The notes beneath the pieces were generated by a model. It was given only the letters and a program-made list of their open reading frames with translations. It had not been told where the DNA came from and ran no database searches. The translations under genes and the position numbers were made by a program. Of a stretch of DNA of 64,000 bases, positions 1-10,800 are shown one piece after another (the first letter of the stretch is position 1; each line of letters opens with the position of its first letter). The stretch comes from Mucilaginibacter_A sp050955045 (GTDB taxonomy: Bacteria > Bacteroidota > Bacteroidia > Sphingobacteriales > Sphingobacteriaceae): NCBI GenBank assembly GCA_050955045.1, contig JBPBQV010000001.1, positions 434,001-498,000 on the forward strand, written 5' to 3'.

Positions 1-2989
1 AAACCGTTCTCAGGCGTAAATAAGAACCATCTTCTATCCAACGGTCAGAAAAACGGGAGTTACCCATTGGATCGCCAAAAGTTGCTTTCGGAATATCTGT
101 TATTTGACCGTCAGCTCTCCAGCGGTTTAATACAGCCAGCGTTTGGTTATAATAGCCTTGCTGACCTTCTAAAACTGCACGCGTGTAATTATAAACATCA
201 TTACCTTTACTAAATGTGAACAAACCATCCAGCGTAAAGCGATTATAAGTAATTTTTGTGTTGAAACCACCCACAAAATCTGGGTTTGGATTACCAATCA
301 CCTGCCTGTCTTTATCATCAATAACTTTGTCGCCATTTAAATCTGCAAAACGTACATCGCCTGCTTTAAATGGCACCAAAGTACCATTTGGCATACGCTG
401 CTGATAACCATCTGCAGAAGCAGCTGCATCAGTAGCATATACACCACGTGTTTTGTAGCCGTAAAACAAGTTAGCCGGTTGTCCTTGTGCTGTTAATATA
501 GTAGCACCTCCATAGGTAGTTAACAGCTGGTCATTAGGTATTTCTGTTATTTTATTACGATACGCAGCAATATTAAAACCTAAATCTATTTTAAAATTTT
601 GTTGGTTCAGTAGGCGCGCATTTGCTGCTATTTCCAAACCTTTTGTTCTCATGCCACCATTATTGGTTAAGGCATAAGATAAGCCCGATGCTGTTGTTGT
701 AGGTTCATAAACTAACATTTTATCAGTTGTATTTTGATAAGCATCAATACTTAACGATAAACGTTCATTTAAAAACGAAGCATCTAAACCAATATCAATC
801 TTCTTATTTAGCTCCCATTGCAGTTGCGGGTTTCCAATATTGCCTCTTACCAAACCCTCTGTTCCCAATAAGTTTTGAGATACATAATATTGCCGAGCTG
901 CATAATTGCCTATATCATCATTGGCAGTATAACCAAAACTTCCCCTTAATTTCAATAACTCTACAAAGTTAAGTTTGGACATAAATTTTTCTGAGGAAAT
1001 GAGCCAGCCTGCCGATATTGATGGCAACACAGCTAATTTATTTCCATTTACGGTTAATGCGCCCGGCACTTCTTTTCCAAAGCGAGATGAACCATCCACT
1101 GCCATGTTATAAGAAAACAAATATTTGCCCAGCAACTGATAATCTACACCTAAATACGTATTTAACCAGTTCCATGTCCCAATATCTCCTCCGGTAGTAC
1201 GAAGTGCATTTACACCTGTTCCAACACTAATTAATTGGTCGGTGGCAGAGTTATAACCTAAAGAATAATTATCCTGACTGGTACTGCTGTTGTACCGAAA
1301 ACCCAAATTAGCCGATAAGTGATGTATGCGGTTAAAAGTTTTATCATAGGATAAACGTGTATCGTTATAAATACTATATAAACGCTGTACCTGGCTACCA
1401 AGCCTGCTATCACCAATGGCATTGCTTAAAGTATCGTTGACTACACCGGCTCTGGGTATAAAAGTATTTTCACGGACTTTATCGGAAGTAACACCAACTG
1501 TTGTTTGCAGATTCAGGTATTTGTTAAACTGATATTTAAAATTAATCACACCAAAAAAACGATAACTTTTATTGGTTTCCTGAGCAGTATTAATTAAGGC
1601 AACAGGATTGCTTACATTGAAAATATCTACATCACTTATGTTTGGAGATTGTATGCCCTGACTATTAATATCGTGTATAGCTACTAAGGGAGATTTAATC
1701 TGACTAACTAAAATTGGATTTGTTTTAGGATTTGCTCCCTGATCCCGCAAGTTTTGCTGTGAATAAGTAAAAGACAAACCGGCACTTGCAGTAAACTTTT
1801 TGGTTAAGTTTAGATCAGCATTAAAACGAGTATTGTATCTGGTTAAATCAGTTTGATCCGTGATTCCGCCATTGCCTGAAGATCCTAGAGAAAGGGCATA
1901 TTTTGCAATTTCATCGCCACCGCTAACCTTTAAATAATAGTTGGTGTTGTAACTGTTTTTAAGCACCTGTTTTTGCCAGTCGGTATTATTATGATATTGT
2001 GCATAAGCAGCATTGCCGGTACCATCATTCATATAAGGCTGGGCCTGAATTTGTGCAGAGGTAAGACTGCTGGTTTTCAAAACATCAGACAAATAAGTAC
2101 GGTATTGAGATGCGTTTAATAAAGGAATATTAGATGGTGTAATATTATATCCGCCGTAAGCACCAAAATCTATTCGTGTGGCAAGTTCGGGCGTATGTCC
2201 GGTTGTAATCAAGATCAGTCCATTTGCAGCCCTTGATCCATAAATAGAAGAACCGTCTTTAATAACCGTAATGTTATCCACATCTCTTACATCTATTTGC
2301 TCTAAAGGATTATAAACATGGCCGCCAATTAAAGAATTACCGTAATGGTTGTTGTCATAAATTACGCCATCAACTACAATAAGCGGTTTATTGGTAGCAT
2401 ATAAAGAAGAGTATCCGCGAAGAAATAAATTTGCGCCCATACCAGGTGTACCCGAACGCCTGACAGCGTTTAAACCTGCAACTTTTCCCTGTAAGTAAGA
2501 GTCAGTAGTTTCGTTTGCTGCTTCCCATCCGCCTTGCGTATTGATACTGGTGAGCGCATTGGTTGCCTGATTTTGTGGCACTTTTCCAAACGGAGTTTGT
2601 GCAATGTCGTAAATAGAATTATACGTATCCTCAAAAAGGGCAACTGTTATAGATTTTCTTCCTCTTAACGCGATGTCTTTAGCTTGAAACCCCGGGCCTG
2701 ATACGGTTATTACAGCATCATATTCCGGTACTTTTATGGTAAAAGCACCTTTATCATCTGTAATGGCCGCCGAGAATTCAAAAACGCTGATATTGATTCC
2801 GCCTAAAGGTTTATTGTTGGAAGCATCTTTTACAAATCCGGTTATTGTATGGCCTTTATCAGTGCTTCTTTTAGCAGGCAAATTTATGTGGCTTTTCGTG
2901 CTGTCTGGTTGTTGTGCAAAAACATTTCCGGCAGAGACAAGCAGAATAACAAAAAAGAGATTTCTAAATGGTAAAGTAAATATGCTCAT
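1..2989 (-). CDS. SusC/RagA-family TonB-dependent receptor, 3' end cut by window edge
   Basis: Outer-membrane receptor that, with an SusD lipoprotein, imports large nutrients using TonB energy. The reading frame opens at ATG 2989 (MSIFTLPFRN) and runs without a stop to the left edge, giving about 996 visible residues. It has a signal peptide ending near NVFAQQ, a carboxypeptidase-regulatory-like domain (GHTITGFVKDASNNKPLGG), then a plug domain with the family motif VIKDGSSIYGSRAANGLILI. The first part of the beta-barrel follows. It starts 17 bp after the FAS1 lipoprotein at 3007-4482, so it is probably in the same operon; its SusD partner is expected beyond the left edge. A TGCTTCTTTTA repeat word lies inside the coding region at 2863. 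Family certain, ligand unknown. Confidence 0.93.
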   Translation of the reverse strand, partial: MSIFTLPFRNLFFVILLVSAGNVFAQQPDSTKSHINLPAKRSTDKGHTITGFVKDASNNKPLGGINISVFEFSAAITDDKGAFTIKVPEYDAVITVSGPGFQAKDIALRGRKSITVALFEDTYNSIYDIAQTPFGKVPQNQATNALTSINTQGGWEAANETTDSYLQGKVAGLNAVRRSGTPGMGANLFLRGYSSLYATNKPLIVVDGVIYDNNHYGNSLIGGHVYNPLEQIDVRDVDNITVIKDGSSIYGSRAANGLILITTGHTPELATRIDFGAYGGYNITPSNIPLLNASQYRTYLSDVLKTSSLTSAQIQAQPYMNDGTGNAAYAQYHNNTDWQKQVLKNSYNTNYYLKVSGGDEIAKYALSLGSSGNGGITDQTDLTRYNTRFNADLNLTKKFTASAGLSFTYSQQNLRDQGANPKTNPILVSQIKSPLVAIHDINSQGIQSPNISDVDIFNVSNPVALINTAQETNKSYRFFGVINFKYQFNKYLNLQTTVGVTSDKVRENTFIPRAGVVNDTLSNAIGDSRLGSQVQRLYSIYNDTRLSYDKTFNRIHHLSANLGFRYNSSTSQDNYSLGYNSATDQLISVGTGVNALRTTGGDIGTWNWLNTYLGVDYQLLGKYLFSYNMAVDGSSRFGKEVPGALTVNGNKLAVLPSISAGWLISSEKFMSKLNFVELLKLRGSFGYTANDDIGNYAARQYYVSQNLLGTEGLVRGNIGNPQLQWELNKKIDIGLDASFLNERLSLSIDAYQNTTDKMLVYEPTTTASGLSYALTNNGGMRTKGLEIAANARLLNQQNFKIDLGFNIAAYRNKITEIPNDQLLTTYGGATILTAQGQPANLFYGYKTRGVYATDAAASADGYQQRMPNGTLVPFKAGDVRFADLNGDKVIDDKDRQVIGNPNPDFVGGFNTKITYNRFTLDGLFTFSKGNDVYNYTRAVLEGQQGYYNQTLAVLNRWRADGQITDIPKATFGDPMGNSRFSDRWIEDGSYLRLRTV

Positions 2990-3006
2990 ATTTCAGGTGT
3001 CAGGCT

Positions 3007-4482
3007 TTATTGTGTTATAGGAACTAACTTCACGTAATCAAATGTGATGCTGTTTGTACCTGTTGTTGTGTTATTCGCACCTGTCATAAACATGTTAATG
3101 TTGCCATATTTACTTTGTGTGTAGTTACCTAAGGAGACTTCGGAATATGTACCGGTGTTAGCAACTGGTACTGGTGTATAAACGAACGTTGCTGCAGTAG
3201 ATGTACCAAAAGACAGCTGCTGTGAAAACACGGTGCCTGTATCATTTGAAGCTCTCCAGTAAACTTTATACTGTGCCGAATACAAGTTTTGAATTAAGTA
3301 CTGAGCATAAAACTGTGCAGTTAAACTTCCTGCGCCGCTACCTGCAATTAATATATCATTAGTTATATTTCCACTTTGATCCCTACGGCTACGATATTGA
3401 ATATTATTGTTTTTATCCGTTCTGGCAAAGCTGGCCGGGTTTTCACCTTGAATATAGACAGTAGGAATTTTATCTGTAATCCGGAACGGAACACTACTCA
3501 TTACGTAAACAATTCCGTTGCTGGCATAATAAGTTTGAAGGATTGCACTTTTATTAATTGGTACCTTTACATTATTAACAGATAGCAGCGTATCTGTTAG
3601 TTGGGCAGGCGTGATTAACCCATTTATAGTAACATCTTTTAACACATTAAAAGCTGATAAATAAGTTGTACTATCTAAACCTTTTGTACCGTAATTTCCG
3701 GTGGTAGTAAAAAACTTGCTTACTTTATTTCGTTCGGTATCATAAGCAGCATCTGTTAATACTATAAAAGTATATTGCTTGTCTTCATTGCTAACATCTG
3801 CAACCGTATTTAAATAAGTATTGGCATTGATAACACCTGTTCCCGGTTTTAGAATTGGCTTTCCGGTTGTTGGATCTACTCCCGTTTGTGTAGCTTGTGT
3901 CGTATCAACATAGGTATAACTTAACGTTTGTAAATAAGCTTTTTGTTTTAAACCTACCGTGGTAGTACTATTAACAAACTCCCAAATATTCATTTTTGGG
4001 GTAACTGCCTTGTCAATAATATGCAGAATTCCGTTAGCTACATATTGGTTGGCCTGGATGATGTTTGCTTCCTCAAAAGTTGTTTGTGTGAAGGTGATGT
4101 TTTTACCGTTTAAAGTTTTTATCCGGATGGACGGTTGCGCAGCACTTGTTAAGTACGACTGGTTAGAAATAAAATTACCGACAAACTGCTTTAGCTTAAC
4201 TGTATCTGCTACGATACTTTGATCGAGGCTTTGCAAAGCCGCGTTATTGGGTGCCCAAACCGTAAATGTTTTCGATGAAGCAATCAGCTTGTCATAACCG
4301 GTTTTTTGGAGATAGCTGCTAAAAGTGCTCAAAGTAGTATTCTGATTAATCTGATCTAGTAAAGTTTTAGTAAGCTGCGCATCTGTTATTATATCATGCT
4401 TGTCCCACTGTTTTGTACAGGAAGTAAAAATTCCTGTCAGTAAAAACAGTATCAAAAGAAAATAGGTGTATCTGTATTTCAT
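3007..4482 (-). CDS. FAS1 (fasciclin) domain lipoprotein, 491 aa
   Basis: Predicted surface or periplasmic lipoprotein of unknown ligand. The signal peptide ends in the lipobox IFTSC (Cys22). A first FAS1 domain spans roughly residues 38-163 and shows both family hallmarks, FTVWAPNNAAL (H1-like) and NGILHIIDKAV (H2-like). A second, weaker FAS1-like unit follows to about residue 340, ending near NGIVYVMSSVPF. The C-terminal 150 residues look like a beta-sandwich and end FDYVKLVPITQ, a layout shared with the next protein upstream (4555-6276). FAS1 domains usually mediate adhesion or small-ligand binding. Position between SusD and another SusC suggests an accessory binding protein of the transport complex; that is inference. 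Confidence 0.85.
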   Translation of the reverse strand: MKYRYTYFLLILFLLTGIFTSCTKQWDKHDIITDAQLTKTLLDQINQNTTLSTFSSYLQKTGYDKLIASSKTFTVWAPNNAALQSLDQSIVADTVKLKQFVGNFISNQSYLTSAAQPSIRIKTLNGKNITFTQTTFEEANIIQANQYVANGILHIIDKAVTPKMNIWEFVNSTTTVGLKQKAYLQTLSYTYVDTTQATQTGVDPTTGKPILKPGTGVINANTYLNTVADVSNEDKQYTFIVLTDAAYDTERNKVSKFFTTTGNYGTKGLDSTTYLSAFNVLKDVTINGLITPAQLTDTLLSVNNVKVPINKSAILQTYYASNGIVYVMSSVPFRITDKIPTVYIQGENPASFARTDKNNNIQYRSRRDQSGNITNDILIAGSGAGSLTAQFYAQYLIQNLYSAQYKVYWRASNDTGTVFSQQLSFGTSTAATFVYTPVPVANTGTYSEVSLGNYTQSKYGNINMFMTGANNTTTGTNSITFDYVKLVPITQ

Positions 4483-4488
4483 TCTTAA

Positions 4489-4501
4489 TGCTTCTTTTAT
4501 C
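4489..4501. repeat. Dispersed word, GA form, single copy
   Basis: TGCTTCTTTTATC in the 72-bp gap between two FAS1 genes, reading into the start region of the downstream gene. The gap holds no other structure that I can see. Confidence 0.7.
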
Positions 4502-4554
4502 GGTATAATTTCTCATCCCGACAATTATTCAGGATGAGAAATTATATTAAATTT

Positions 4555-6276
4555 TTATCTTGTTTTTAATGAGCCGTCACGATTAAACTGCGGATATTGC
4601 TGGTCCTGGTTAACTGGTATAAAATGGATCATGTCTATTGTAACACCGTTTGCTGAACCACTTCCTCCATCTTTGATTGACGTAAACCTGATCTGATGTT
4701 TATTTGTAGTTGAAATATTTATGGTTCCTGCCAATTGCGAAATCTGACTATTATTTGTTAAAGGAGCTGCAGCGGAATACCGTTTATAACCTAATGATTC
4801 CAAAATATCACCAGAATAAGTTACATCAGGGAAATTATATCCTGTTCCGGTATTACCTAAATTAAGTATTCGAGGCAAAGGGTTTCCATCAATAGATATT
4901 TGAGTATTTTGCCCTAGTACACCATTTCGATAACATATCCAAACTTTATACTGGCCTTTTACTAATAATGGAGTAGTAAATTCAACCCAATTTATTACAC
5001 CCGCATTTCCAAATCTTAAAGGAAAATCAATATGGTCATAATAAACAAAGTAATTGGTAGAAGTGGTTGCATCACAAGTATAAGCTATACTGTATGCAGG
5101 TTTATCCCAAGTAATTCCAGCACAAAAGCCGTAAGGAATAACTAAACTTTTTCCATTTTTACGGAAAAGAGAGGTTTGCTTTCTTAATTCCGGCTGGTCT
5201 GCTATATCCCAGTAAAGTGCTGTTGGCGACCTTACTTTAATGGTGAAATTTGTATTGGCAGCATGCAGTACACCATTGGTAGCTGAGTTATCACTGTAAG
5301 TACGATTAAGCGGAACGCCTGGTTCAAATGTGCCGTTAAAAGTAGTTTCGTTTAACAAAATAGTGGTACCAGTAATGGAAGTTGTAATTATTTCCAGTGG
5401 TGCTAACGTGCTTAAAGAAGGTGAAGTAGCTACATCGGCCAAATATTTAATATCCGGAACGGCATGATAAGCCACAAACAGATTTAAACTATCAGCAGGA
5501 TTTTTCGGGTTTCCTTTTGTTGAATATTTCTTTGCCAAAGCAGCATAACTGCTAATGCCAGCTGCATTAAATACAGAGTCTGACTCAGCAAATAATGTAA
5601 AAAACTTTCGGTTGGGATTAGTACTGCTGTTTGCTGCTACATTTAAGGTATCATAATAACTAGTTTGTTTTAAAGCCTGAGAGAAAATTGAATATTTTGG
5701 ATTTTGTTCTATCATCTGTGCAAGCGTAAGTGTTGCAGGCGTAAGTACATTATCGATGGTATGGATGATGCCGTTACCAACCTTAATATTGGCTTTTACC
5801 ATGTTAGCTTGCCTGTTCACGGTAATTTTGGTTACACCATTAACATTGGCAGCACCAGTGATTAGATATTGCCCGTACATAGTAATACTTGGTAATTTGC
5901 CATCAGTAAATTGCGCGGTGGTCAGGGTATCTTGTATCAGATGCAGCTTAACAATATCTTTACAGGCATTAGCGTCTATCTGGTCAACAGAAGTTTTATT
6001 AATCGCTTTTAGGTAAGCAGTTACACCAACATTTGTAGGCGCAAACAAGGTATAAGCGCCATAAGCTCCTAAAAAACCCGAGTAACCACTTTTCTCTAAA
6101 ATCTGATCAAATAAGGAATACTGTGTTGGGTCTGCTTCTAAATACTGTGTAATATTTAACGTACCTGAAGTAAGTATCGGGTAGTTTTCTTTTTTACAAC
6201 TGCTTACTATTACAGACAGGGCAATACAAACCAGCATCAGCAACGCAAGTTTATATTTTATGATAAATTTTTCCAT
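4555..6276 (-). CDS. FAS1 (fasciclin) domain lipoprotein, 573 aa
   Basis: Lipoprotein with lipobox VSSC about residue 27. The first FAS1 domain is at about 40-180 (YTLFAPTNVGV and GNGIIHTIDNVLTP), the second at about 181-350 (FFTLFAESDSVF and NGVLHAANTNF). A C-terminal segment from about 360 to the end (KVWICYRNGV, HQIRFTSI, TIDMIHFIPV) looks like a jelly-roll carbohydrate-binding-type fold; this part is inferred from pattern only. The open frame begins with GTG at 6279 directly followed by ATG at 6276; I chose the ATG. It lies 25 bp after SusD (6302-7825), so it is co-transcribed. Ligand unknown; no catalytic motif seen. Confidence 0.85.
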   Translation of the reverse strand: MEKFIIKYKLALLMLVCIALSVIVSSCKKENYPILTSGTLNITQYLEADPTQYSLFDQILEKSGYSGFLGAYGAYTLFAPTNVGVTAYLKAINKTSVDQIDANACKDIVKLHLIQDTLTTAQFTDGKLPSITMYGQYLITGAANVNGVTKITVNRQANMVKANIKVGNGIIHTIDNVLTPATLTLAQMIEQNPKYSIFSQALKQTSYYDTLNVAANSSTNPNRKFFTLFAESDSVFNAAGISSYAALAKKYSTKGNPKNPADSLNLFVAYHAVPDIKYLADVATSPSLSTLAPLEIITTSITGTTILLNETTFNGTFEPGVPLNRTYSDNSATNGVLHAANTNFTIKVRSPTALYWDIADQPELRKQTSLFRKNGKSLVIPYGFCAGITWDKPAYSIAYTCDATTSTNYFVYYDHIDFPLRFGNAGVINWVEFTTPLLVKGQYKVWICYRNGVLGQNTQISIDGNPLPRILNLGNTGTGYNFPDVTYSGDILESLGYKRYSAAAPLTNNSQISQLAGTINISTTNKHQIRFTSIKDGGSGSANGVTIDMIHFIPVNQDQQYPQFNRDGSLKTR

Positions 6277-6301
6277 CACATTTTAATTAAATAGTTATTT
6301 G

Positions 6302-7825
6302 TTATTGATAAAATGGATTTTGAACAAGATTTGGATCTGTTCTTAATTCATTATAGTAAATCGGGAAATAATGACTGTTCACGTCTCTAAATTTGTTAAG
6401 TATGGTTTGTTGAGAGGCAGGCGGCGCACTAATCGTAACAGCAGCCAATATCAGATCAAGCCTTGCATAATTATTACGTTTGGCGTTACGCAATAAATCA
6501 TACCACCTTTTACCTTCAAAAGCAAATTCCCGTGCTCTTTCTGCAACTACATAGTCTGTTAAACTATTTACATCATTAACACTTGGGCTTTGTGCAGTTG
6601 CCGCTATTGCTTTGGCACGTGTTCTAACCTGATTAATTAAGTCTAAAGTTTCCTGGCCCCGGTTGGAATTTGCACAAGCTTCTGCTTTCATCAGCAAAAT
6701 ATCGGCATATCTGTAAACAAACCAGTGTGCGTAAGAAGCATCCTGCGTTCTGTATGTATTATAAGTAGCAGCAGTATATTTGAAAATATTATTACTATTT
6801 GTATTTACAGATGCACCATCACCGCGAATGTCTTTATTTCTGTCGTCATTAAAATCTATTCCGAAATTATCTTCTATGACTGTTGGAGCCGCAACATATC
6901 TGGGTATAGCAACAAACATTGCATAAAACGGGTTAAGCTTTTGTGCATCAAATTGTATTTCGAAAACCCCTTCGCTAGAATTTCCTTTGTAATACAAAGT
7001 ATTAAACCAACCGGCATCACCGGCAACTAAACCAAACTGGCCTGAATTGATAACATTATCACAAGCGGTAATACAAGCACTGTAATTATCCATCCATAAA
7101 TAAACATCCGCTTCCATGGCATAAATGGTATATTTAGTAATCCGGCCTTTGTTGGATGCATTATTTCCATAGCTAAAAACAGCATTTGCTTCTGCCAACT
7201 TTAAATCTGCAACGATTTGAGTAAGCACATCTTTTTGAGCTGTTTTGGTCAACAATTGCAAGTCATTATCGGTGGCTGTTGATTTTAATTTCAAAGGCAC
7301 ATCTCCAAAACTTCTTACTAAATAAAAATACATTAGCGCCCTTAAACCGTAAACTTCGGATAGGTAAGCATTTAATTGTGTTTGTGTAAACGTATTATCT
7401 GTTTTTAACACAGCTGGTGCATTATCGATAACTGTATTGCAATAATTAATTATTTTATAAACCGGCGCCCAATTGGTAAAACCATTCGTAGCTAAAATAT
7501 TAGCGGTCAGAATGTTGGTTTCATCCGGAGAAACGCCAGGCCCTGCTGCTACCATATCTGCCCTTGCTTCTCCCCAAACAAATAAAACATCTGTTAACGG
7601 CCTGTCGTTTCCGGTAACACCAGTTGGCGAAGCAAGCAAAGCAGAATAACAACCGATTACCGCCGCCTGTACCTGTTCTTTAGTTTTCCAAAATTCATCT
7701 TTGATGATACCATCCTGCGGCTTTAAATCCAAATACTTATTACATGAGCCTAAAAACAGCATCAGGCTAACTAACACTGGTAATTTATAGTTAAATTGAC
7801 TAAGCATTTTTTTTAAGTTGTGCAT
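6302..7825 (-). CDS. SusD/RagB-family nutrient-binding lipoprotein
   Basis: Surface lipoprotein that caps the SusC channel and binds its ligand. 507 aa, normal for the family. Lipobox FLGSC (Cys28). The N-terminal family pattern CNKYLDLKPQDGI, the TPR-like helical region with ALMYFYLVRSFGDVPLK, and the C-terminal signature ADILLMKAEA, EFAFEGKRWYDLLR and the NPFYQ tail are all present. It starts 21 bp after SusC (7847-11137), the standard susC-susD order. Two words of the dispersed AC-type repeat fall inside it (7174 and 7751, the latter within the signal peptide). Substrate cannot be read from the sequence. Confidence 0.95.
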   Translation of the reverse strand: MHNLKKMLSQFNYKLPVLVSLMLFLGSCNKYLDLKPQDGIIKDEFWKTKEQVQAAVIGCYSALLASPTGVTGNDRPLTDVLFVWGEARADMVAAGPGVSPDETNILTANILATNGFTNWAPVYKIINYCNTVIDNAPAVLKTDNTFTQTQLNAYLSEVYGLRALMYFYLVRSFGDVPLKLKSTATDNDLQLLTKTAQKDVLTQIVADLKLAEANAVFSYGNNASNKGRITKYTIYAMEADVYLWMDNYSACITACDNVINSGQFGLVAGDAGWFNTLYYKGNSSEGVFEIQFDAQKLNPFYAMFVAIPRYVAAPTVIEDNFGIDFNDDRNKDIRGDGASVNTNSNNIFKYTAATYNTYRTQDASYAHWFVYRYADILLMKAEACANSNRGQETLDLINQVRTRAKAIAATAQSPSVNDVNSLTDYVVAERAREFAFEGKRWYDLLRNAKRNNYARLDLILAAVTISAPPASQQTILNKFRDVNSHYFPIYYNELRTDPNLVQNPFYQ

Positions 7826-7846
7826 TTTAAATACTGTTTTTACCGG

Positions 7847-10800
7847 TTAAAAACTTGCGGTTAAACCCACTGTGTATATTTTACTTGGCGGAGTTGTAGA
7901 AAGATCAATTGCTTGCCTGTATATGTCTGATGCCCTAGGCGATACTTCCGGATCTTGGCCTAAATAATGCGTAAATGTTAATAAGTTTTGCCCCGTGAGG
8001 TAAATACTTGCATTTTTAACATTCAGCTTTTTTATAAATGATTGATTGAAATTGTATCGTACTGTAACAGACGATAATTTAATGAATGAGCCATCCTGTA
8101 CGTAGCGCGAAGAGCCAAGCCAGTTATATCCTGTTCCATACAATGCTCTTGGTATATCTGTAACGTCTCCCGGTTTTTCCCATCTTCTTAAAACAGCTGT
8201 ACTTTGATTGTTGTAATTATACATATTGGTAGTAGTCATCATGGTACTATTAACTAACTGAAAACCTTGTCTGTAGCTAAAAAACAAGTTCAGTTTCCAG
8301 TTTCCTTTATAAGTAACACTCGGACCAAAACCTCCTGTAATTTTGGGATTACCATTCCCAAGATAAACCACATCCCGATAGTCAATTACACCATCATGGT
8401 TAACATCTTGGTATTTGGCATCACCCGGCTGAAATAAATAATCAGTTTGCGGATAGTTAAAGCGCATTTGCACCGGTTGCCCGTTTGGGCCTATAATTTG
8501 TTTACCATTTTTATCTGTGGCGATTGTTTCGGAAGCATCTTTGTATACGCCTTCATATCTATAACCATAAATAGAGCCCAGCGGATTATTTACCTGAAGC
8601 GTAGATAAAAATTCTCCGTTTAAAGTAGTATTGCCTGTGGTTAAAGAAACATAAGGAGAAATTTCCCGCATCACGTTTTCATTATGGGCTAGGTTGAAAG
8701 CAAAATCTATGGTCCAGTTTTTGGTTTTAAGCGGCGTGGTATTTAAGCCAATTTCGAATCCTTGATTGTCCAAAGTACCAGCATTCATACTGATTCCACT
8801 ATAACCATTATAAGTTGATATTGCTAAAGGATTATTGGTATTGAAAAGTAGATCTGTTGTGCGATTTCTGTAAACTTCTATATCCAGGTTAACCCGATAT
8901 TTAAACATAATCAGGTTAAATCCAAGATTTGTACCTGAAGTTTTTTCCCATCTTAAATTATCTAACTGAATATTTTGAGAATAAACGCCTGATTGGCCTA
9001 AATATGTCCAGGGAAATGTGCCATAAGTATTGTAAAAAGAGTAATCAGCAGTTGGTGTATTTCCACTTTGCCCGTAACTGGCCCTGAAGCTTAAATCATC
9101 CAGAAAAGTAGAGAATCTTTTCATGAAAGGCTCACCTGATAAACGCCATCTGGTAGAAATTGAAGGGAACAAGCCATAACGATGACTGGGCCCAAACCTG
9201 GAGTTACCATCGCCGCGAATACCTACATTAATTAAATAACGGTCTAACAAACCGTACTGGGCACTTAACAAGGCTGCTACACTACGCATTTCTATTGAAC
9301 CGGATGCAACGCCCAATTCTGAACTTTGGGTACGTGAAGCGGAAGAAGGATCCTGCAAAATAGAAGATGCCGTATTTGAAGTTAATTGTGATTGATTAAC
9401 GGTTATCAGATCATTAGTTTGAAGAGAAAGTAAGCCCTGCAAGCTTTGTTTATCGCCTAATTTTGGCGTTGCAATAAAGTTTACTTTTGACTGGACGTTA
9501 AATACATCTATGTCATAACCGTAACCTCTGTTTACTACAGTTTCTGTAATTGGCCTGCCTGTAGCGGTTTGCGGAAGAAATGTTGCCGTTTTATTATTGT
9601 TTATATCAAATTGTACATCGGCAGTAGAAGTTAATAAATCGGGCAAAATAATGTACTGTAAATTAAAATGCGGTGTAACACGGTCATTGGTTGTATTGTT
9701 TATACCGGTATTAGCCATAGCAACAGGATTATACGTTGCAGGATATTGCCCTTGTATATTAGAAGCAGGTGAAAAATAATTAGGTGTTAAATTGCCGTAT
9801 TCATCATATTCGTAAATGCTCATATTTGGCATTTTAGTCATGGCAACATTTCTTACATTCAGTTTTTTGTTGGTTGGATCATAGTAATTACCTTTTGTAA
9901 GGCTGTGGGTGTAAGCTACGTCTGCCCGAAAACGAAGATTGTTTGATACGATATAATCCAAATTAAAGCGCGTGTTGATTCGGTCTAAACCTGTACCTAC
10001 AGTTGTTCCTTTTTCGCCATCATAACCTACAGAAGCAAAATATCGTGCTTTTTCTCCGCCACCTGTTATAGATATATTGTGATTATTTGTAGTTCCAGTT
10101 TGTGTTATAGCTTTTACCCAATCCGTGTTATTACTGTAATTATGATAGTAATAGGAATTATTAGGATCATATTGAAACTCAACAGCAGTAAGTGTATTTA
10201 AAGGTGTGCCTCTTACATTTTGCACTTCTTCCGGAATTAACTCTGAGTACTGATTACCAGTTAACAAAGGGATTGCACTTGGCTGCTTTGAAACAGAGCC
10301 TTTAAATGTATAAGTAATCGTAGGTGCTCCTACAACCCCTCGTTTTGTATTGATAATTAATACTCCGTTTGCAGCCCGTGAACCCCAGACAGCAGTTGCG
10401 GCAGCATCTTTTAACACAGTAATATCTTTTATGTCCGATGGGGCTATACTTAATAAACTGGCATATCCTTGCTCATCTGCAGTGGCAAAATTGAAATCCG
10501 AAGGTATTGTAGTTTCATAAGGTATACCATCCACCACGATTAATGGATTTGTTTGGCCATTAATAGTAGAAGTACCGCGTATCCGGATAGACATACCGGC
10601 ACCAGGATCACCAGAATTAGCTGTTAGATCAACGCCAGGTAAACGACCAACTAACGCCTGATCTATAGATGTAGCTTGTATCTCTTCAAGTGCTGCTGCA
10701 CTGATGGTTGCAACGGCAGTTGTTTGGTTTCGTGCATCAATATTTAGCCCCGTACCATTACTAACTGTTTTACTACCAACGATAGAAACTTCGTTTAATG

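Noticed and set aside
2736..3020. Plus-strand open frames opposite SusC, FAS1, FG-GAP and other genes
   Set aside because: They lie fully inside strongly supported genes on the other strand and encode nothing recognisable.
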